Assembly: GCA_049323435.1 (NCBI GenBank)
Contig: JBMOMX010000031.1
Coordinates: 40,424 to 104,423, forward strand
Direction: 5' to 3'
Source of the DNA: UBA11222 sp049323435
GTDB taxonomy: Bacteria > Pseudomonadota > Alphaproteobacteria > UBA11222
DNA length: 64,000 nucleotides
A program made the position numbers and the translations under genes. The notes under the pieces are model-generated. The model searched no databases. It had not been told where the DNA came from and saw only the letters and a list, made by a program, of their open reading frames with translations. How positions within the stretch are numbered: the first letter of the stretch is position 1; each line of letters starts with the position of its first letter. Below are positions 7,531 to 18,096 of this stretch, one piece after another.

Positions 7531-9033
7531 ATGCAGGAAACCCCCAGGTTAAACCGGCGGATAAGATTTTCATATTCGGTTGGACGGACGGCCGAAGGTA
7601 TCAAATCCAGGGCGTTTGAATTTTTCCTGTTTTTCTATTATGTACAGGTGCTGGGCCTTAGCGGCAGTCTGGCGGGATTGGCTGTCGGTCTGGCGCTGAT
7701 ATTTGACAGCTTCATTGATCCCATGATCGGGTCATATTCGGATAATCTGCAATCAAAATATGGCCGCCGCCACCCGCTGATGCTGGCCTCTGTTCTTCCC
7801 CTGGGGCTGAGTTTTTATTTTCTGTTCTCGCCGCCGGATGATATGGGCCCTGTGGGGCTATTTTTTTGGCTTTTGGTTTTGTCTGTTCTGGCGCGCGCCA
7901 GCATCGCCCTGTTTCAGGTGCCGCATCTGGCGCTTGGGGCGGAACTGACCGATCATTATACGGAACGAAGTGCGATTGTAGTCCAGCGCACTATTTTCGC
8001 CGCTTTTGGTTCTGTATTCGCCATGCTGGTTGGACTTAATTTTTTTATGGCGCCGACGGAACAATTTCCAACTGGCCAGTTAAATCCGGATGCCTATTCA
8101 CCTTTTGCGCTGGCTATGTCGTTGAGTATGGCCTTCGTCATTTTGTTCTGCTGTCACGGAACGCGCGGCATAATCCCGTCGCTGAAGCAAACCCGCAAAA
8201 GCGAATTTTCCGGCTCTCTGGCGCTGCGCTCCTATCAGGAATTTCTTGATGCGCTGCGCAACAAGTCGTTCCGTGCATTATTTACCGGCATATTGCTGGT
8301 GGCCGTTGTGGGCGGTGTTCATTCCACGCTTGCACTGCATATGGCAACTTATTACTGGGAACTGTCTCAGGAGGAAACTTCCGGATTTTTAATTGCAGCG
8401 GGCATGGGTTTTTTGGCGGGCCTGATAATTTTGCGCCGCGCGCATGAACGTTTTGACAAAAAGCATACTTTCGCCACCGGAATGGCCCTGCTGGCGCTGT
8501 TAACAGCCATCGGGCCGGGATTGCGTGAGATAGGCCTGTTTCCGGGCAATGACCATCCGGCACTGTTTCCGCTGCTGCTGGTGCTTGTCGCCATCGCCAC
8601 TTTTTTTGGCGCACTGGCGGGCGTCAGCGGCGGGTCGATGATGGCCGATATTGCGGATGAACACGAACTGACGCATGGCCGCAGGCAGGAAGGCATATTC
8701 TTTTCTGCGGCTTCTTTTGCAGGCAAGGCGGCGGGCGGCGCCGGGCATATCATCGCAGGCGTCGTGATTGATATTATTGGTTTTCCGTCAAATGCCGCAG
8801 TGGGCACTATTTCACCGGAAAATCTGACACAGCTTGGCCTGATGAATGGCCCGCTGATGGCGGTGATCATGGCGTTCGGCGTGGTCTATTTCATGCGCTA
8901 CGAATTGTCGCATGAGCGCCATGCGCAGATAATGCAGAGCCTGCGTGAACGCAGCGCCCTTGCAGGCGCCAGCCCCGGTCCGGATGGCCCCCCTAATCAA
9001 ACTTTGAAAAATCCGCCGGGCGGCGTTCATTGA
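7531..9033 (+). CDS. MFS transporter, glycoside-pentoside-hexuronide (GPH) cation symporter family
   Basis: A 500-residue inner-membrane carrier with about 12 predicted hydrophobic segments. The start shows the GPH pattern: YSVGRTAEGIKSRAFEFFLFFYY, then LIFDSFIDPMIGSYSDN and the loop SKYGRRHPLM after helix 2, as in MelB-like sodium symporters. The second half has GGSMMADIADEHELTHGRRQEG-type loop sequence, again typical. The family moves sugars, but this branch is also found near lipid or steroid catabolism genes, so the substrate is open. Its last 41 bases overlap the end of the convergent enoyl-CoA hydratase gene. Confidence 0.83.
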   Translation: MQETPRLNRRIRFSYSVGRTAEGIKSRAFEFFLFFYYVQVLGLSGSLAGLAVGLALIFDSFIDPMIGSYSDNLQSKYGRRHPLMLASVLPLGLSFYFLFSPPDDMGPVGLFFWLLVLSVLARASIALFQVPHLALGAELTDHYTERSAIVVQRTIFAAFGSVFAMLVGLNFFMAPTEQFPTGQLNPDAYSPFALAMSLSMAFVILFCCHGTRGIIPSLKQTRKSEFSGSLALRSYQEFLDALRNKSFRALFTGILLVAVVGGVHSTLALHMATYYWELSQEETSGFLIAAGMGFLAGLIILRRAHERFDKKHTFATGMALLALLTAIGPGLREIGLFPGNDHPALFPLLLVLVAIATFFGALAGVSGGSMMADIADEHELTHGRRQEGIFFSAASFAGKAAGGAGHIIAGVVIDIIGFPSNAAVGTISPENLTQLGLMNGPLMAVIMAFGVVYFMRYELSHERHAQIMQSLRERSALAGASPGPDGPPNQTLKNPPGGVH

Positions 9034-9784
9034 ACGCTTTCATGGCCTCTTTTGATTCGGGTGTGCGCAGTTGCGCATCGAAGGTGCGCCCCTCTTCGCG
9101 GATGACATTCTCCAGCAGGGCGCCATTTTCGCGGACCAGGCGTTTTGTCTCGCGCAGCGCACTGGGCGCTTTTGCGGCCAGCCTGGCCGCAATCGCCATC
9201 ACTTCCGGCATCAATTGACTGGCAGGAAAAACTCCGTTCACAAAGCCTAATTCCTGCGCCCTTTGGACATTGAACTGTTCCCCGAGCATGAACAGTTCCA
9301 TCGCCCGCATTCTTCCGATCATATTGGGGATCAGCAGCGACGAGCCGGCCTCAGGAACAGCACCGAGATTGACGAATGGCATGCCAAAGCGCGCAGTATC
9401 GGCGGCGTAAACCAGATCGCAATGCATCAGCATGGTTACGCCAATGCCGATCGCCATGCCATTGACTGCGGCAATCACCGGCTTTTGCGCCGCCATCAGC
9501 GCCGCCAGAAATGCCGGGAAGGGTGCTTGCCCCTGGGTCAGCGATTTTTCACCCTTGGGCGCATTAGAGGTGATGACAAAATCACCAATATCATTGCCTG
9601 CGGTGAAACTGTCACCGCTGCCGGTCAGTATGGTGACGCGCACATTCCTGTCGGTCTGGGCGCTTTTCAGGGCGTCAGCAAGCGCCAGATACATTTCCGG
9701 CGAAAGGGCATTCTTCTTGGCGGGCCGGTTCAAACGGATGGTCTGAATATAGGCCTCACGATGATCTTCGATATGCGCAGTCAT
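8993..9784 (-). CDS. Enoyl-CoA hydratase/isomerase family protein
   Basis: A 263-residue crotonase-fold protein, normal family length. The oxyanion-hole segments are GSGDSFTAGNDIGDF and NGMAIGIGVTMLMHCDL; FGMPFVNLGAVPEAGSSLL carries the glutamate of the isomerase-type (PaaG/ECI-like) active site. The usual hydratase first glutamate is not obvious, so isomerase or a related reaction on an acyl-CoA is as likely as hydration. It is convergent with, and overlaps, the MFS carrier. It probably serves fatty acid or side-chain catabolism. Confidence 0.82.
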   Translation of the reverse strand: MTAHIEDHREAYIQTIRLNRPAKKNALSPEMYLALADALKSAQTDRNVRVTILTGSGDSFTAGNDIGDFVITSNAPKGEKSLTQGQAPFPAFLAALMAAQKPVIAAVNGMAIGIGVTMLMHCDLVYAADTARFGMPFVNLGAVPEAGSSLLIPNMIGRMRAMELFMLGEQFNVQRAQELGFVNGVFPASQLMPEVMAIAARLAAKAPSALRETKRLVRENGALLENVIREEGRTFDAQLRTPESKEAMKAFNERRPADFSKFD

Positions 9785-10021
9785 TTGTCTATCGCTCCCT
9801 GATGGCCGAAACAGCCTGCTCAGACTGCTTTGTATAATGGCGTGTCCAGACCTGCCTATCCAGAATTATTTGGAATTTATCCCGCTTTGTTGAAAACAAT
9901 CTTGTATGCAGCGTCTGCGGATTTTTTCGCTGGACGGCGTTGCTGCAAACCTGTTGGCATGCTTCAGCAATATGTGGGAACATACCAGCTAGCCTTATAT
10001 TGATCTTGTGAAAGTTTTTTT

Positions 10022-11038
10022 ATGTACTTAACTTCTTGTTTGCGGCCCCTTATATGCCTGCTGGGCCTGTTCGGCCTGGCCGTGTCACAGTCAGCCGCCG
10101 CCGTGGCTGCGGCTGCGATTGAAATTCAGAGCGGCACGCACATTCTGGATAGCGAAGATCCCGCGCGCACTGAATTTGGCGCGCTGATTTACCTGTCCGG
10201 CATTACGATGCGCAGCGATCATGAAGCGTTTGGCGGTCTGTCCGGCTTGCAGATCAGCCAGGATGGCCGCCATCTGCTTGCGGTAAGCGACAAGGGAAAC
10301 TGGCTGGCGGCGGAACTTGTTTATGACAAGCAACGGTTGAAGGGGCTGCGCGGCGCAACAATTTCGCCGCTACTGGGGCGTGACGGCCGTGCGCTGATGG
10401 GAAGAGCCAATATTGACGCGGAAGCCATCACGCTGGAACAGCCCGGCAATCTGGCGGGTCCGGCTTATGTCTCCTTTGAGGGCGCGCATCGGATATCCCT
10501 GTATCGGGAAGGTGTGGCGGCGCGGCCTGCGCCAGAGCCCATGACTTTAGCCATGCCCAGGGAACTGATGCAGGCGCCCGCCAACAAGGGACTGGAAGCC
10601 CTGGCGCGGCGCGCGGATGGCGTGCTTGTGGCGCTGACAGAGGAATGGCTCGATGCAGCGGGAAATCATATTGGCTGGCTGCTGGGGGGTGCGAAAACCG
10701 AAAAGCTTTTTCTGCGCCGGGAACGGGATTTCTCACCCACGGATCTGGCCTTTCTGCCGGATGGCGATCTGCTGATATTGGAGCGGCGTTATACGGTGAT
10801 GGGCGGGCCGGGGATGCAGATCAGGCGGATCAAGGCGGACAGGCTGATACCGGACGCCGTGCTGGACGGGGAGGTGTTGATCAACCTGACGGCGCGCTAT
10901 GGCATTGATAATTTTGAAGGGCTGGCCGTGCGGACAGATACCGGGGGCGACAGCATCATTTATCTGATGTCAGATAATAATTTCAGCTCAAGGCAGAAAA
11001 ACCTTCTGCTGATGTTCAAGCTGAAGCAGAAGCCGTAG
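10022..11038 (+). CDS. Esterase-like activity of phytase family protein (exported)
   Basis: A 338-residue protein whose first 25 or so residues are a Sec signal peptide (hydrophobic LICLLGLFGLAVSQS followed by alanines). The mature part is a beta-propeller-like domain of the phytase-esterase-like family (PF13449): FGGLSGLQISQDGRHLLAVSDKG near the start, then a central NKGLEALARRADG and DLAFLPDGDLLILERRY, and NFEGLAV near the end. The family is periplasmic; the substrate is unknown, and the name comes from weak esterase-like activity. Its 3' end overlaps the end of rpmB on the other strand by 23 bases. Confidence 0.8.
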   Translation: MYLTSCLRPLICLLGLFGLAVSQSAAAVAAAAIEIQSGTHILDSEDPARTEFGALIYLSGITMRSDHEAFGGLSGLQISQDGRHLLAVSDKGNWLAAELVYDKQRLKGLRGATISPLLGRDGRALMGRANIDAEAITLEQPGNLAGPAYVSFEGAHRISLYREGVAARPAPEPMTLAMPRELMQAPANKGLEALARRADGVLVALTEEWLDAAGNHIGWLLGGAKTEKLFLRRERDFSPTDLAFLPDGDLLILERRYTVMGGPGMQIRRIKADRLIPDAVLDGEVLINLTARYGIDNFEGLAVRTDTGGDSIIYLMSDNNFSSRQKNLLLMFKLKQKP

Positions 11039-11318
11039 CCGCGCGGCGCGCCGCGATCTGCCGCTTAAGGCGCTGGGCGCGCAGCGACATATTGGCCGCA
11101 TCCGCCTTCATCAGATAGGCGTCCAGGCCGCCATTATGATCGACCGAGCGCAGTGTGCTGGCGCAAATCCGCAGGCGTACACCCTGGCCCATGGCATCGC
11201 TAGTCAGCGTTACATTCACCAGATTCGGCAAATAGCGCCGCCGCGTCTTATTGTTCGCGTGGCTGACATTATTGCCGGTCATAACGCCGGTGCCGGTAAG
11301 TTCACAGCGTCTGGCCAT
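11016..11318 (-). CDS. rpmB: 50S ribosomal protein L28
   Basis: Ribosomal protein bL28, 100 residues. The N-terminus MARRCELTGTGVMTGNNVSH, then ANNKTRRRYLPNL and RLRICASTLRSVDHNGGLDAYL, is the alphaproteobacterial form of the protein. A GAGGA ribosome site sits before the ATG. It is the only ribosomal gene in the window. Its last codons overlap those of the exported esterase-like gene on the other strand. Confidence 0.96.
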   Translation of the reverse strand: MARRCELTGTGVMTGNNVSHANNKTRRRYLPNLVNVTLTSDAMGQGVRLRICASTLRSVDHNGGLDAYLMKADAANMSLRAQRLKRQIAARRAATASASA

Positions 11319-11459
11319 TGGTCGGTTCCTCGGGTGCAGCAGATAAAAAAGGCCCGGCAGGCGAGCCTGAATGAAGGGGGTACATAGCGTGTCAGTTAAC
11401 GCCCGTCAAGCCGTTCTATTGCCTGATTTCATCTTTGACCAGTTGCCGAAGACAAAAAA

Positions 11460-11491
11460 CTGATATATTGTCAGTCAAAATACATTATCAG
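11460..11491. promoter_or_regulatory. Candidate operator in the monooxygenase promoter
   Basis: CTGATA (11460-11465) and TATCAG (11486-11491) form a perfect 6-base inverted repeat with 20 bases between, centred about 47 bases before the monooxygenase ATG in a locally AT-rich stretch. This is a possible site for a dimeric repressor. No regulator gene is adjacent. The rest of the 204-base gap shows nothing else definite. Confidence 0.3.
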
Positions 11492-11522
11492 GGTTTCAGC
11501 CCGAATAAAGGAGTTAAGCAGC

Positions 11523-13394
<1,872 letters not shown>

Positions 13395-13408
13395 TCAAAT
13401 TCGCCGCG

Positions 13409-14407
13409 CTAATTTTTGCTGCGAAACAGTTCCAGTATCTGTTGCGCAGCCTCGCTGGCGGGAAGTTTTCCCGCCAGCACCTGTTCTTCCAGTTTTGCGG
13501 CAAGGCGTGACGCTGCCGGATCCTGGTGCAGCATGTCGCGCAGCCCGTCATGCACCTCTGTCCACATCCAGGCGCGCGCCTGTGCGGCGCGGCGTTCGTC
13601 CAGTTCGCCAGTCTTGCCAAGCGCAGCGCGATAGGCGGTGATGGCGTTCCAGATTTCATCCATGCCCGCACCGGTCAATGCCGAGCTTTGCAGCACCGGC
13701 ACCTGCCAGTTCAGGGTCTTCGGCCGCATCAGATGCAGCGCTGCCTGATGTTCCGCCGCTGCGCGTCCGGCGGCTTTCAGAAATTCGCCATCCGCCTTGT
13801 TGACGATCACCATATCGGCCAGCTCCATAATGCCGCGCTTGATGCCCTGCAATTCATCGCCGCCGCCAGGCGACAGCAGCAGCACAAACATGTCCACCAT
13901 ATCGCAGACCTGGGTTTCCGACTGACCGACGCCGACGGTCTCGATAATCACCACATCATAGCCGGCGGCGTCGGCGGCCAGCATCGCCTCGCGCGTGCGC
14001 CGCGCCACCCCGCCCAATGCGCCGCTGGACGGGCTGGGCCGGATAAAGGCGTTGGGGTCGCGCGACAACAGCTCCATGCGGGTCTTGTCACCCAGAATCG
14101 AACCACCCGAACGGGTGGACGAAGGGTCAACTGCCAGCACGGCAACCTTCAGCCCGCGTTTGGTCAGGAAGGTGCCGAAGGTTTCAATGAAGCTGGATTT
14201 GCCCACCCCTGGCGCGCCGGAAAAGCCGAGCCGGATCGCCTTGCCGGTGGCGGGCAGCAGGGTGCGCAACAAGGCCCCCGCCTTCGGCCGGTCGGCGGGA
14301 CGCAGCGATTCGATCAGCGTGATGGCGCGCGCAAGTGCACGCCGGTCCCCGGCGATCACGCGGCCCGCCAGCTCTTTTATTTCTGCATCGCTGTGCTGTG
14401 TTGGCAT
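13409..14407 (-). CDS. meaB: Methylmalonyl-CoA mutase-associated GTPase MeaB
   Basis: A G3E-family P-loop GTPase of 332 residues that guards and reloads adenosylcobalamin in methylmalonyl-CoA mutase. Walker A is GAPGVGKSSFIE, the switch region has DPSSTRSGGSILGDKTRM, Walker B/ETVGVGQSE follows, and NKAD gives guanine specificity. These are all hallmarks of MeaB/ArgK. The mutase genes themselves are not in the window. cobS and cobT about 30 kb away fit a cobalamin-using cell. Confidence 0.94.
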   Translation of the reverse strand: MPTQHSDAEIKELAGRVIAGDRRALARAITLIESLRPADRPKAGALLRTLLPATGKAIRLGFSGAPGVGKSSFIETFGTFLTKRGLKVAVLAVDPSSTRSGGSILGDKTRMELLSRDPNAFIRPSPSSGALGGVARRTREAMLAADAAGYDVVIIETVGVGQSETQVCDMVDMFVLLLSPGGGDELQGIKRGIMELADMVIVNKADGEFLKAAGRAAAEHQAALHLMRPKTLNWQVPVLQSSALTGAGMDEIWNAITAYRAALGKTGELDERRAAQARAWMWTEVHDGLRDMLHQDPAASRLAAKLEEQVLAGKLPASEAAQQILELFRSKN

Positions 14408-14543
14408 ATATCCTGCCTATCCTGCTTTGCCGGATGCTGCAAGTGGGGCTTATGCGGCGGCGTATTTGCGCCCCCCATGCCCGTGCCGGTGAGAGTTTAC
14501 CAGTACCGATTGACGTCCATGACGATTTAGCTAGAGTCCGGAT

Positions 14544-14780
14544 GTGAAATTTACCCATTACTTTCTTGCCACGCGTGTTCGTCCCGATCGGGCGATGATT
14601 CGTGATGAGTGGATTGAGCTTGCGATCACCTCTCCTTTGCGGGAACATGTGCAGGCGGATGGCCGTTTCCAACGCTGGGTTCAGGTGCCTGAAATGGGTG
14701 GCCGGTATCTTCGTGTGGTGCTATTGCAGGATGGGCAAACGGTTCATAACGCATTTTTTGATCGGAGTTTTCAGCCATGA
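14544..14780 (+). CDS. Putative toxin, DUF4258-like small protein
   Basis: A 78-residue protein starting at GTG. The pattern of a basic N-terminal HYFLATRVRPDR, a central helix, then GRYLRVVLLQDGQTVHNAFFDRSF resembles small DUF4258-like proteins that sit before DUF2283 genes. Its stop overlaps the start of the DUF2283 gene (ATGA), which is typical of toxin-antitoxin pairs. Toxic activity is an inference from context; the RelE-like fold of the group would suggest an RNase. Confidence 0.55.
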   Translation: MKFTHYFLATRVRPDRAMIRDEWIELAITSPLREHVQADGRFQRWVQVPEMGGRYLRVVLLQDGQTVHNAFFDRSFQP

Positions 14781-14974
14781 GAATTCGCTATTTTTCTGAT
14801 ACTGACACACTTCATATCGAATTTCGTGATGCGCCCGTAGCAGAAACGCGCGATTTGGACGAGAATACCCTGCTTGATCTTGATGCAGCGGGTGATGTGT
14901 GTGCGATTACAGTCGAACATGCCTCCATACGCGCCGGCATTCCGCAATTTTCTTACGAACAGGTCACGGCGTAA
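14777..14974 (+). CDS. DUF2283 domain protein, putative antitoxin
   Basis: A 65-residue protein matching the DUF2283 pattern: IRYFSDTDTLHIEF at the start, then DLDENTLLDLDAAGDVCAITVEHAS. These small acidic proteins are commonly found just after DUF4258-type genes and are thought to be antitoxins. The ATG overlaps the stop of the upstream gene by four bases. No DNA-binding motif is evident, so the pair may not be autoregulated by this protein. Confidence 0.72.
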   Translation: MRIRYFSDTDTLHIEFRDAPVAETRDLDENTLLDLDAAGDVCAITVEHASIRAGIPQFSYEQVTA

Positions 14975-15042
14975 TAGCGCAGCGTGCCGCAATAATAATC
15001 TAGAAACTGGATCAGGCCGTTTTCCGGCCCCCCAAGCCCATG

Positions 15043-16107
15043 CTAATGCCCGTGCCGGTGATGCAGATCGGGCCAATGGGCATGGGCGTGGGTCTGCGGT
15101 TCGTGCCGGTGGACATGGCCATGCGGTTCGCCCGGCGGATGCTCCGGCATATCCGTATGCTGATGATGCGCGTCATGCCGGTGCCAGTGGCTGTGCGTCA
15201 GCACTTCGTGGCTGTGGGGATGCTGATGCTGCTCGCTCATATTCAGCCACACGCCTACAGCCATCAAGGCGCCCGCTGTCAGTAATTGCGCCGTTACCGG
15301 ATCGCCCAGCAACAGAATGGAGGCGAACGCGCCCATAAAGGGGGCTGTGGAAAAATACGCCCCGGTGCGCGCCGCGCCCAGATGCCGCAGCGCCACGACG
15401 AACAGCACCAGGCTGATCCCGTATCCAAGCAGCCCGGTCAGCATCGCGCCGCCAAGCACCGCCGCGCCCGGCATCGCCGCCCCCATCATCAGGCCAATGG
15501 TGACATTAACCCCGCCCGCCACCAGGCCGCGCAACATGGTGATCTGTATCGGGTCTGCGCCGGAAACCTTGCGGGTCATATTATTATCCAGCCCCCAGGC
15601 CAGACAGGCGCCGGCAATCAGCAGACTGCCCGTATCGAGCGCGAAGCCGCCGCCCTGCCAGGACAGCGCCACCGCGCCCGCCAGAATAAACGCCGTGCCG
15701 AGCAGCAGCCGCATACTGACATGTTCACGGAAGATCAGCGCGGCAACGCCGATGGTGGCGATGACTTCCAGGTTTAGCAATAACGAACCGGCTGAGGCGG
15801 AAGTCAGATTAAGCCCCAGCATCAGCAGCACAGGCGCGATGACGCCGCCAAACAGAATGGCCGCCGACAGCCACAACAAATCGCCGCGCGCCAGCGGCGT
15901 TTCACGCGGGCGCTGCCCGCCCATGCGTTGCAAGAGGCTGATCGCGCCAAGCCCCAGCCCCGCGCCCAGATACAGCAACCCGGCCAGCAGCCACGGCTCA
16001 ACCGCGCCCAGCAGCAGCTTGGAAAACGGCGTGGCAAGGCCAAACAAAGCGGCAGATAACAGCGCGATGACGGGCAGGCTGGGCTGGCGGAGGAAGGTGG
16101 TGAGCAT
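15043..16107 (-). CDS. DMT-superfamily (EamA) transporter with histidine-rich C-terminal tail
   Basis: A 354-residue inner-membrane protein. Residues about 10-290 form ten hydrophobic segments in two EamA repeats; the first begins LLSAALFGLATPFSKLLLG and the second has LLIAGACLAWGLDNNMTRK, both typical. The last 63 residues are cytoplasmic or periplasmic and contain 23 histidines, such as HSHWHRHDAHHQH and HAHAHWPDLHHRHGH. Such a tail can bind Zn, Ni, Co or Cu. Plain EamA members move amino acids or metabolites, so either a metal-linked exporter or metal-regulated carrier is possible. Confidence 0.82.
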   Translation of the reverse strand: MLTTFLRQPSLPVIALLSAALFGLATPFSKLLLGAVEPWLLAGLLYLGAGLGLGAISLLQRMGGQRPRETPLARGDLLWLSAAILFGGVIAPVLLMLGLNLTSASAGSLLLNLEVIATIGVAALIFREHVSMRLLLGTAFILAGAVALSWQGGGFALDTGSLLIAGACLAWGLDNNMTRKVSGADPIQITMLRGLVAGGVNVTIGLMMGAAMPGAAVLGGAMLTGLLGYGISLVLFVVALRHLGAARTGAYFSTAPFMGAFASILLLGDPVTAQLLTAGALMAVGVWLNMSEQHQHPHSHEVLTHSHWHRHDAHHQHTDMPEHPPGEPHGHVHRHEPQTHAHAHWPDLHHRHGH

Positions 16108-16123
16108 TTGTTTTGTTTATCTC

Positions 16124-17035
16124 TTACTCAAAAAAATCTTCATCCACTTTTTTGAGATGCAGAATCTCCTCGTCCCGGCAGCCAATATTATAGCGGATCA
16201 TTAATTGCGCAAGTTGATCGCCGTTAATCAGCACAATACGCAAATCTTTTGCTGACTGATCAGCGGCTGAGCTGAAGGATGAAGTGGTGACAAAAATGCC
16301 CTTTTGGACTTTCTTTAGGCTCAGAGCGCCAAAGAAATCACGAATGGCGCCGCTTCCAATGCTATTGTCTTTTGCATATCGCTTAGCCTGAATGTAAATT
16401 TGATCCACGCCAAGCGGGTCCTGATCGATTACGCCGTCCACTCCATCATCGCCGCTCTTTCCCAATGCGCGTCCCGCTTCTTCCGATGTGCCGCCATATC
16501 CCATCGCCAAAAGTAAATCAACAATCAGCCGCTCGAAAAATACAGGTGATGCGTTACGAACGCGATCCAGTAACTCCGCGGCAAGAGCGGCATTAATTGT
16601 TTTATGTGCGTTGCGCAGCACTTCGTCGGGCGTAGCCTGGCTTATTGCATCGGGAATAATATCGGAGGCAGGCAATGCGCCATTACCGGCGTTTTCACGG
16701 GTGCGCGTCTGGAATGCCTTGAACTCGTCAAACTGTTCCAGATAGGCCCTGTCAATTTCCGCGTTCTGAGCCAATGCCGCCTTTCCGCGCTCTGTAATGA
16801 TGAAATGCCCACGCTTGGTTGCCTGCACCAGATCTGCCTGCTTTAGATAGCCTTTTGCCCAGTGCACTCTGTTGGCGAAACGGGTTTGTCTTCCGCTTGG
16901 CAGCAACTCTTCCCGATCAGTTTGAGAGAGGTTAAGTTTATCCGCGATTTTTTCGACAACTTCGCTCATGCGGACCTCGCCTTGCGCGGCGCATTCCAGA
17001 ACATGGCGCATCAACACTTGAAAGTTAGGGGTCAT
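16124..17035 (-). CDS. Mrr-type restriction endonuclease
   Basis: A 303-residue protein with an N-terminal winged-helix region (about 1-90, Mrr_N) and a C-terminal PD-(D/E)xK nuclease domain (about 160-290). The active-site residues are visible: E169, D200 in GDDGVDGVID, and Q216/K218 in IYIQAKRY. Mrr enzymes are type IV restriction systems that cut foreign methylated DNA. No methyltransferase partner is nearby, which is normal for type IV. It lies between the His-tailed transporter (16-base gap) and the divergent mtnP operon, a small defence-like patch together with the toxin-antitoxin pair. Confidence 0.85.
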   Translation of the reverse strand: MTPNFQVLMRHVLECAAQGEVRMSEVVEKIADKLNLSQTDREELLPSGRQTRFANRVHWAKGYLKQADLVQATKRGHFIITERGKAALAQNAEIDRAYLEQFDEFKAFQTRTRENAGNGALPASDIIPDAISQATPDEVLRNAHKTINAALAAELLDRVRNASPVFFERLIVDLLLAMGYGGTSEEAGRALGKSGDDGVDGVIDQDPLGVDQIYIQAKRYAKDNSIGSGAIRDFFGALSLKKVQKGIFVTTSSFSSAADQSAKDLRIVLINGDQLAQLMIRYNIGCRDEEILHLKKVDEDFFE

Positions 17036-17214
17036 TTTTCAGCCTGAGCAGGTTAACGGGTCAATGTTTAATTACTATCGTCATATGCCAATTTGCCGAA
17101 AAAGTGCATCTCCCCGGCGTCCCCGTCGATTCTCCGGCCCAAGCTTGCCATAATAGGCCAAAGACGGGTAACAAGGGTACTATTTGACGGCTTTGGCGCA
17201 AAAGGAAGTAATTC

Positions 17215-18096
17215 ATGAAACTGGGCGTTATCGGCGGTAGCGGTGTTTATGATATTGACGGGCTGGAACAGGCCGAATGGCGGCGGGTGGAAAGCCCGTG
17301 GGGGCAAGCCTCGGATGCGCTGCTGTTCGGGCGGTTGCAGGGCGTTGATGTGGTGTTTTTGCCGCGTCACGGGCGGGGTCATGCGCTGTCGCCTTCCGGC
17401 ATTAATTACCGGGCCAATATTGACGCGCTGAAACGTTGCGGCGTCACCGATATTCTGTCGGTTTCCGCCTGCGGATCGTTCCGCGAGGCGCTGGCGCCTG
17501 GCACATTCGTCATTGTGGATCAGTTCATCGACCGCACCATTGCGCGTGAGAAAAGTTTTTTTGGCAATGGGCTGGTCGCGCATGTGTCGATGGCAAAGCC
17601 GGTATGCGCACGGCTGGGCGACATGATTGAAAAGGGCGCTGGCGCCATTGGCATACCCTATGCGCGGGGTGGCACCTATCTGGCGATGGAGGGGCCGCAA
17701 TTTTCGTCGCTGGCGGAGTCGAACATGTATCGCGCCTGGGGGTGCGATGTCATTGGCATGACCAATATGCCGGAAGCGAAACTGGCGCGCGAGGCGGAAA
17801 TCTGTTTTGCCACCGTCGCGATGGTTACCGATTATGATTGCTGGCATCCGCACCATGACGATGTGGATGTCGCCTCTGTCATTGCTGTCCTTGGGCGCAA
17901 TGCCAAACATGCCGGAGATCTGGTGAAGCAGATTGTGGGGCAGATTGCGGGTGGCGCAGAACATGGCGCGCACTGTCCGCATGGCTGCGACCGGGCGCTG
18001 GATACGGCGCTGATTACCGCCCCCGAAAAACGCGATGCGAAACTTATGGCGATGCTGGATGCGGTTGCCGGGCGTGTTTTGAAGGGAACATCATAA
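17215..18096 (+). CDS. mtnP: S-methyl-5'-thioadenosine phosphorylase
   Basis: Cleaves methylthioadenosine with phosphate to adenine and methylthioribose-1-phosphate. The 293 residues show GGSGVYDIDGL at the N-terminus, HGRGHALSPSGINYRAN, GGTYLAMEGPQFSS and GMTNMPEAKLAREAE, all diagnostic of MtnP. GGAAG precedes the ATG. The stop overlaps the apt start (TAATG), so its product adenine is recycled by the next gene. First gene of a four-gene salvage operon. Confidence 0.94.
   Translation: MKLGVIGGSGVYDIDGLEQAEWRRVESPWGQASDALLFGRLQGVDVVFLPRHGRGHALSPSGINYRANIDALKRCGVTDILSVSACGSFREALAPGTFVIVDQFIDRTIAREKSFFGNGLVAHVSMAKPVCARLGDMIEKGAGAIGIPYARGGTYLAMEGPQFSSLAESNMYRAWGCDVIGMTNMPEAKLAREAEICFATVAMVTDYDCWHPHHDDVDVASVIAVLGRNAKHAGDLVKQIVGQIAGGAEHGAHCPHGCDRALDTALITAPEKRDAKLMAMLDAVAGRVLKGTS

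Noticed and set aside
9789..9983. 64-codon frame upstream of the enoyl-CoA hydratase on the same strand
   Set aside because: No family pattern and no clear ribosome site. The 237-base gap more likely holds divergent promoters.
13526..14530. 334-codon open frame opposite meaB
   Set aside because: MeaB is certain on the other strand, and the frame has shadow-type composition.
17036..17214. SAM or SAH riboswitch before the mtnP operon
   Set aside because: No paired-stem layout or conserved core of a SAM-type riboswitch could be found in these 179 bases.
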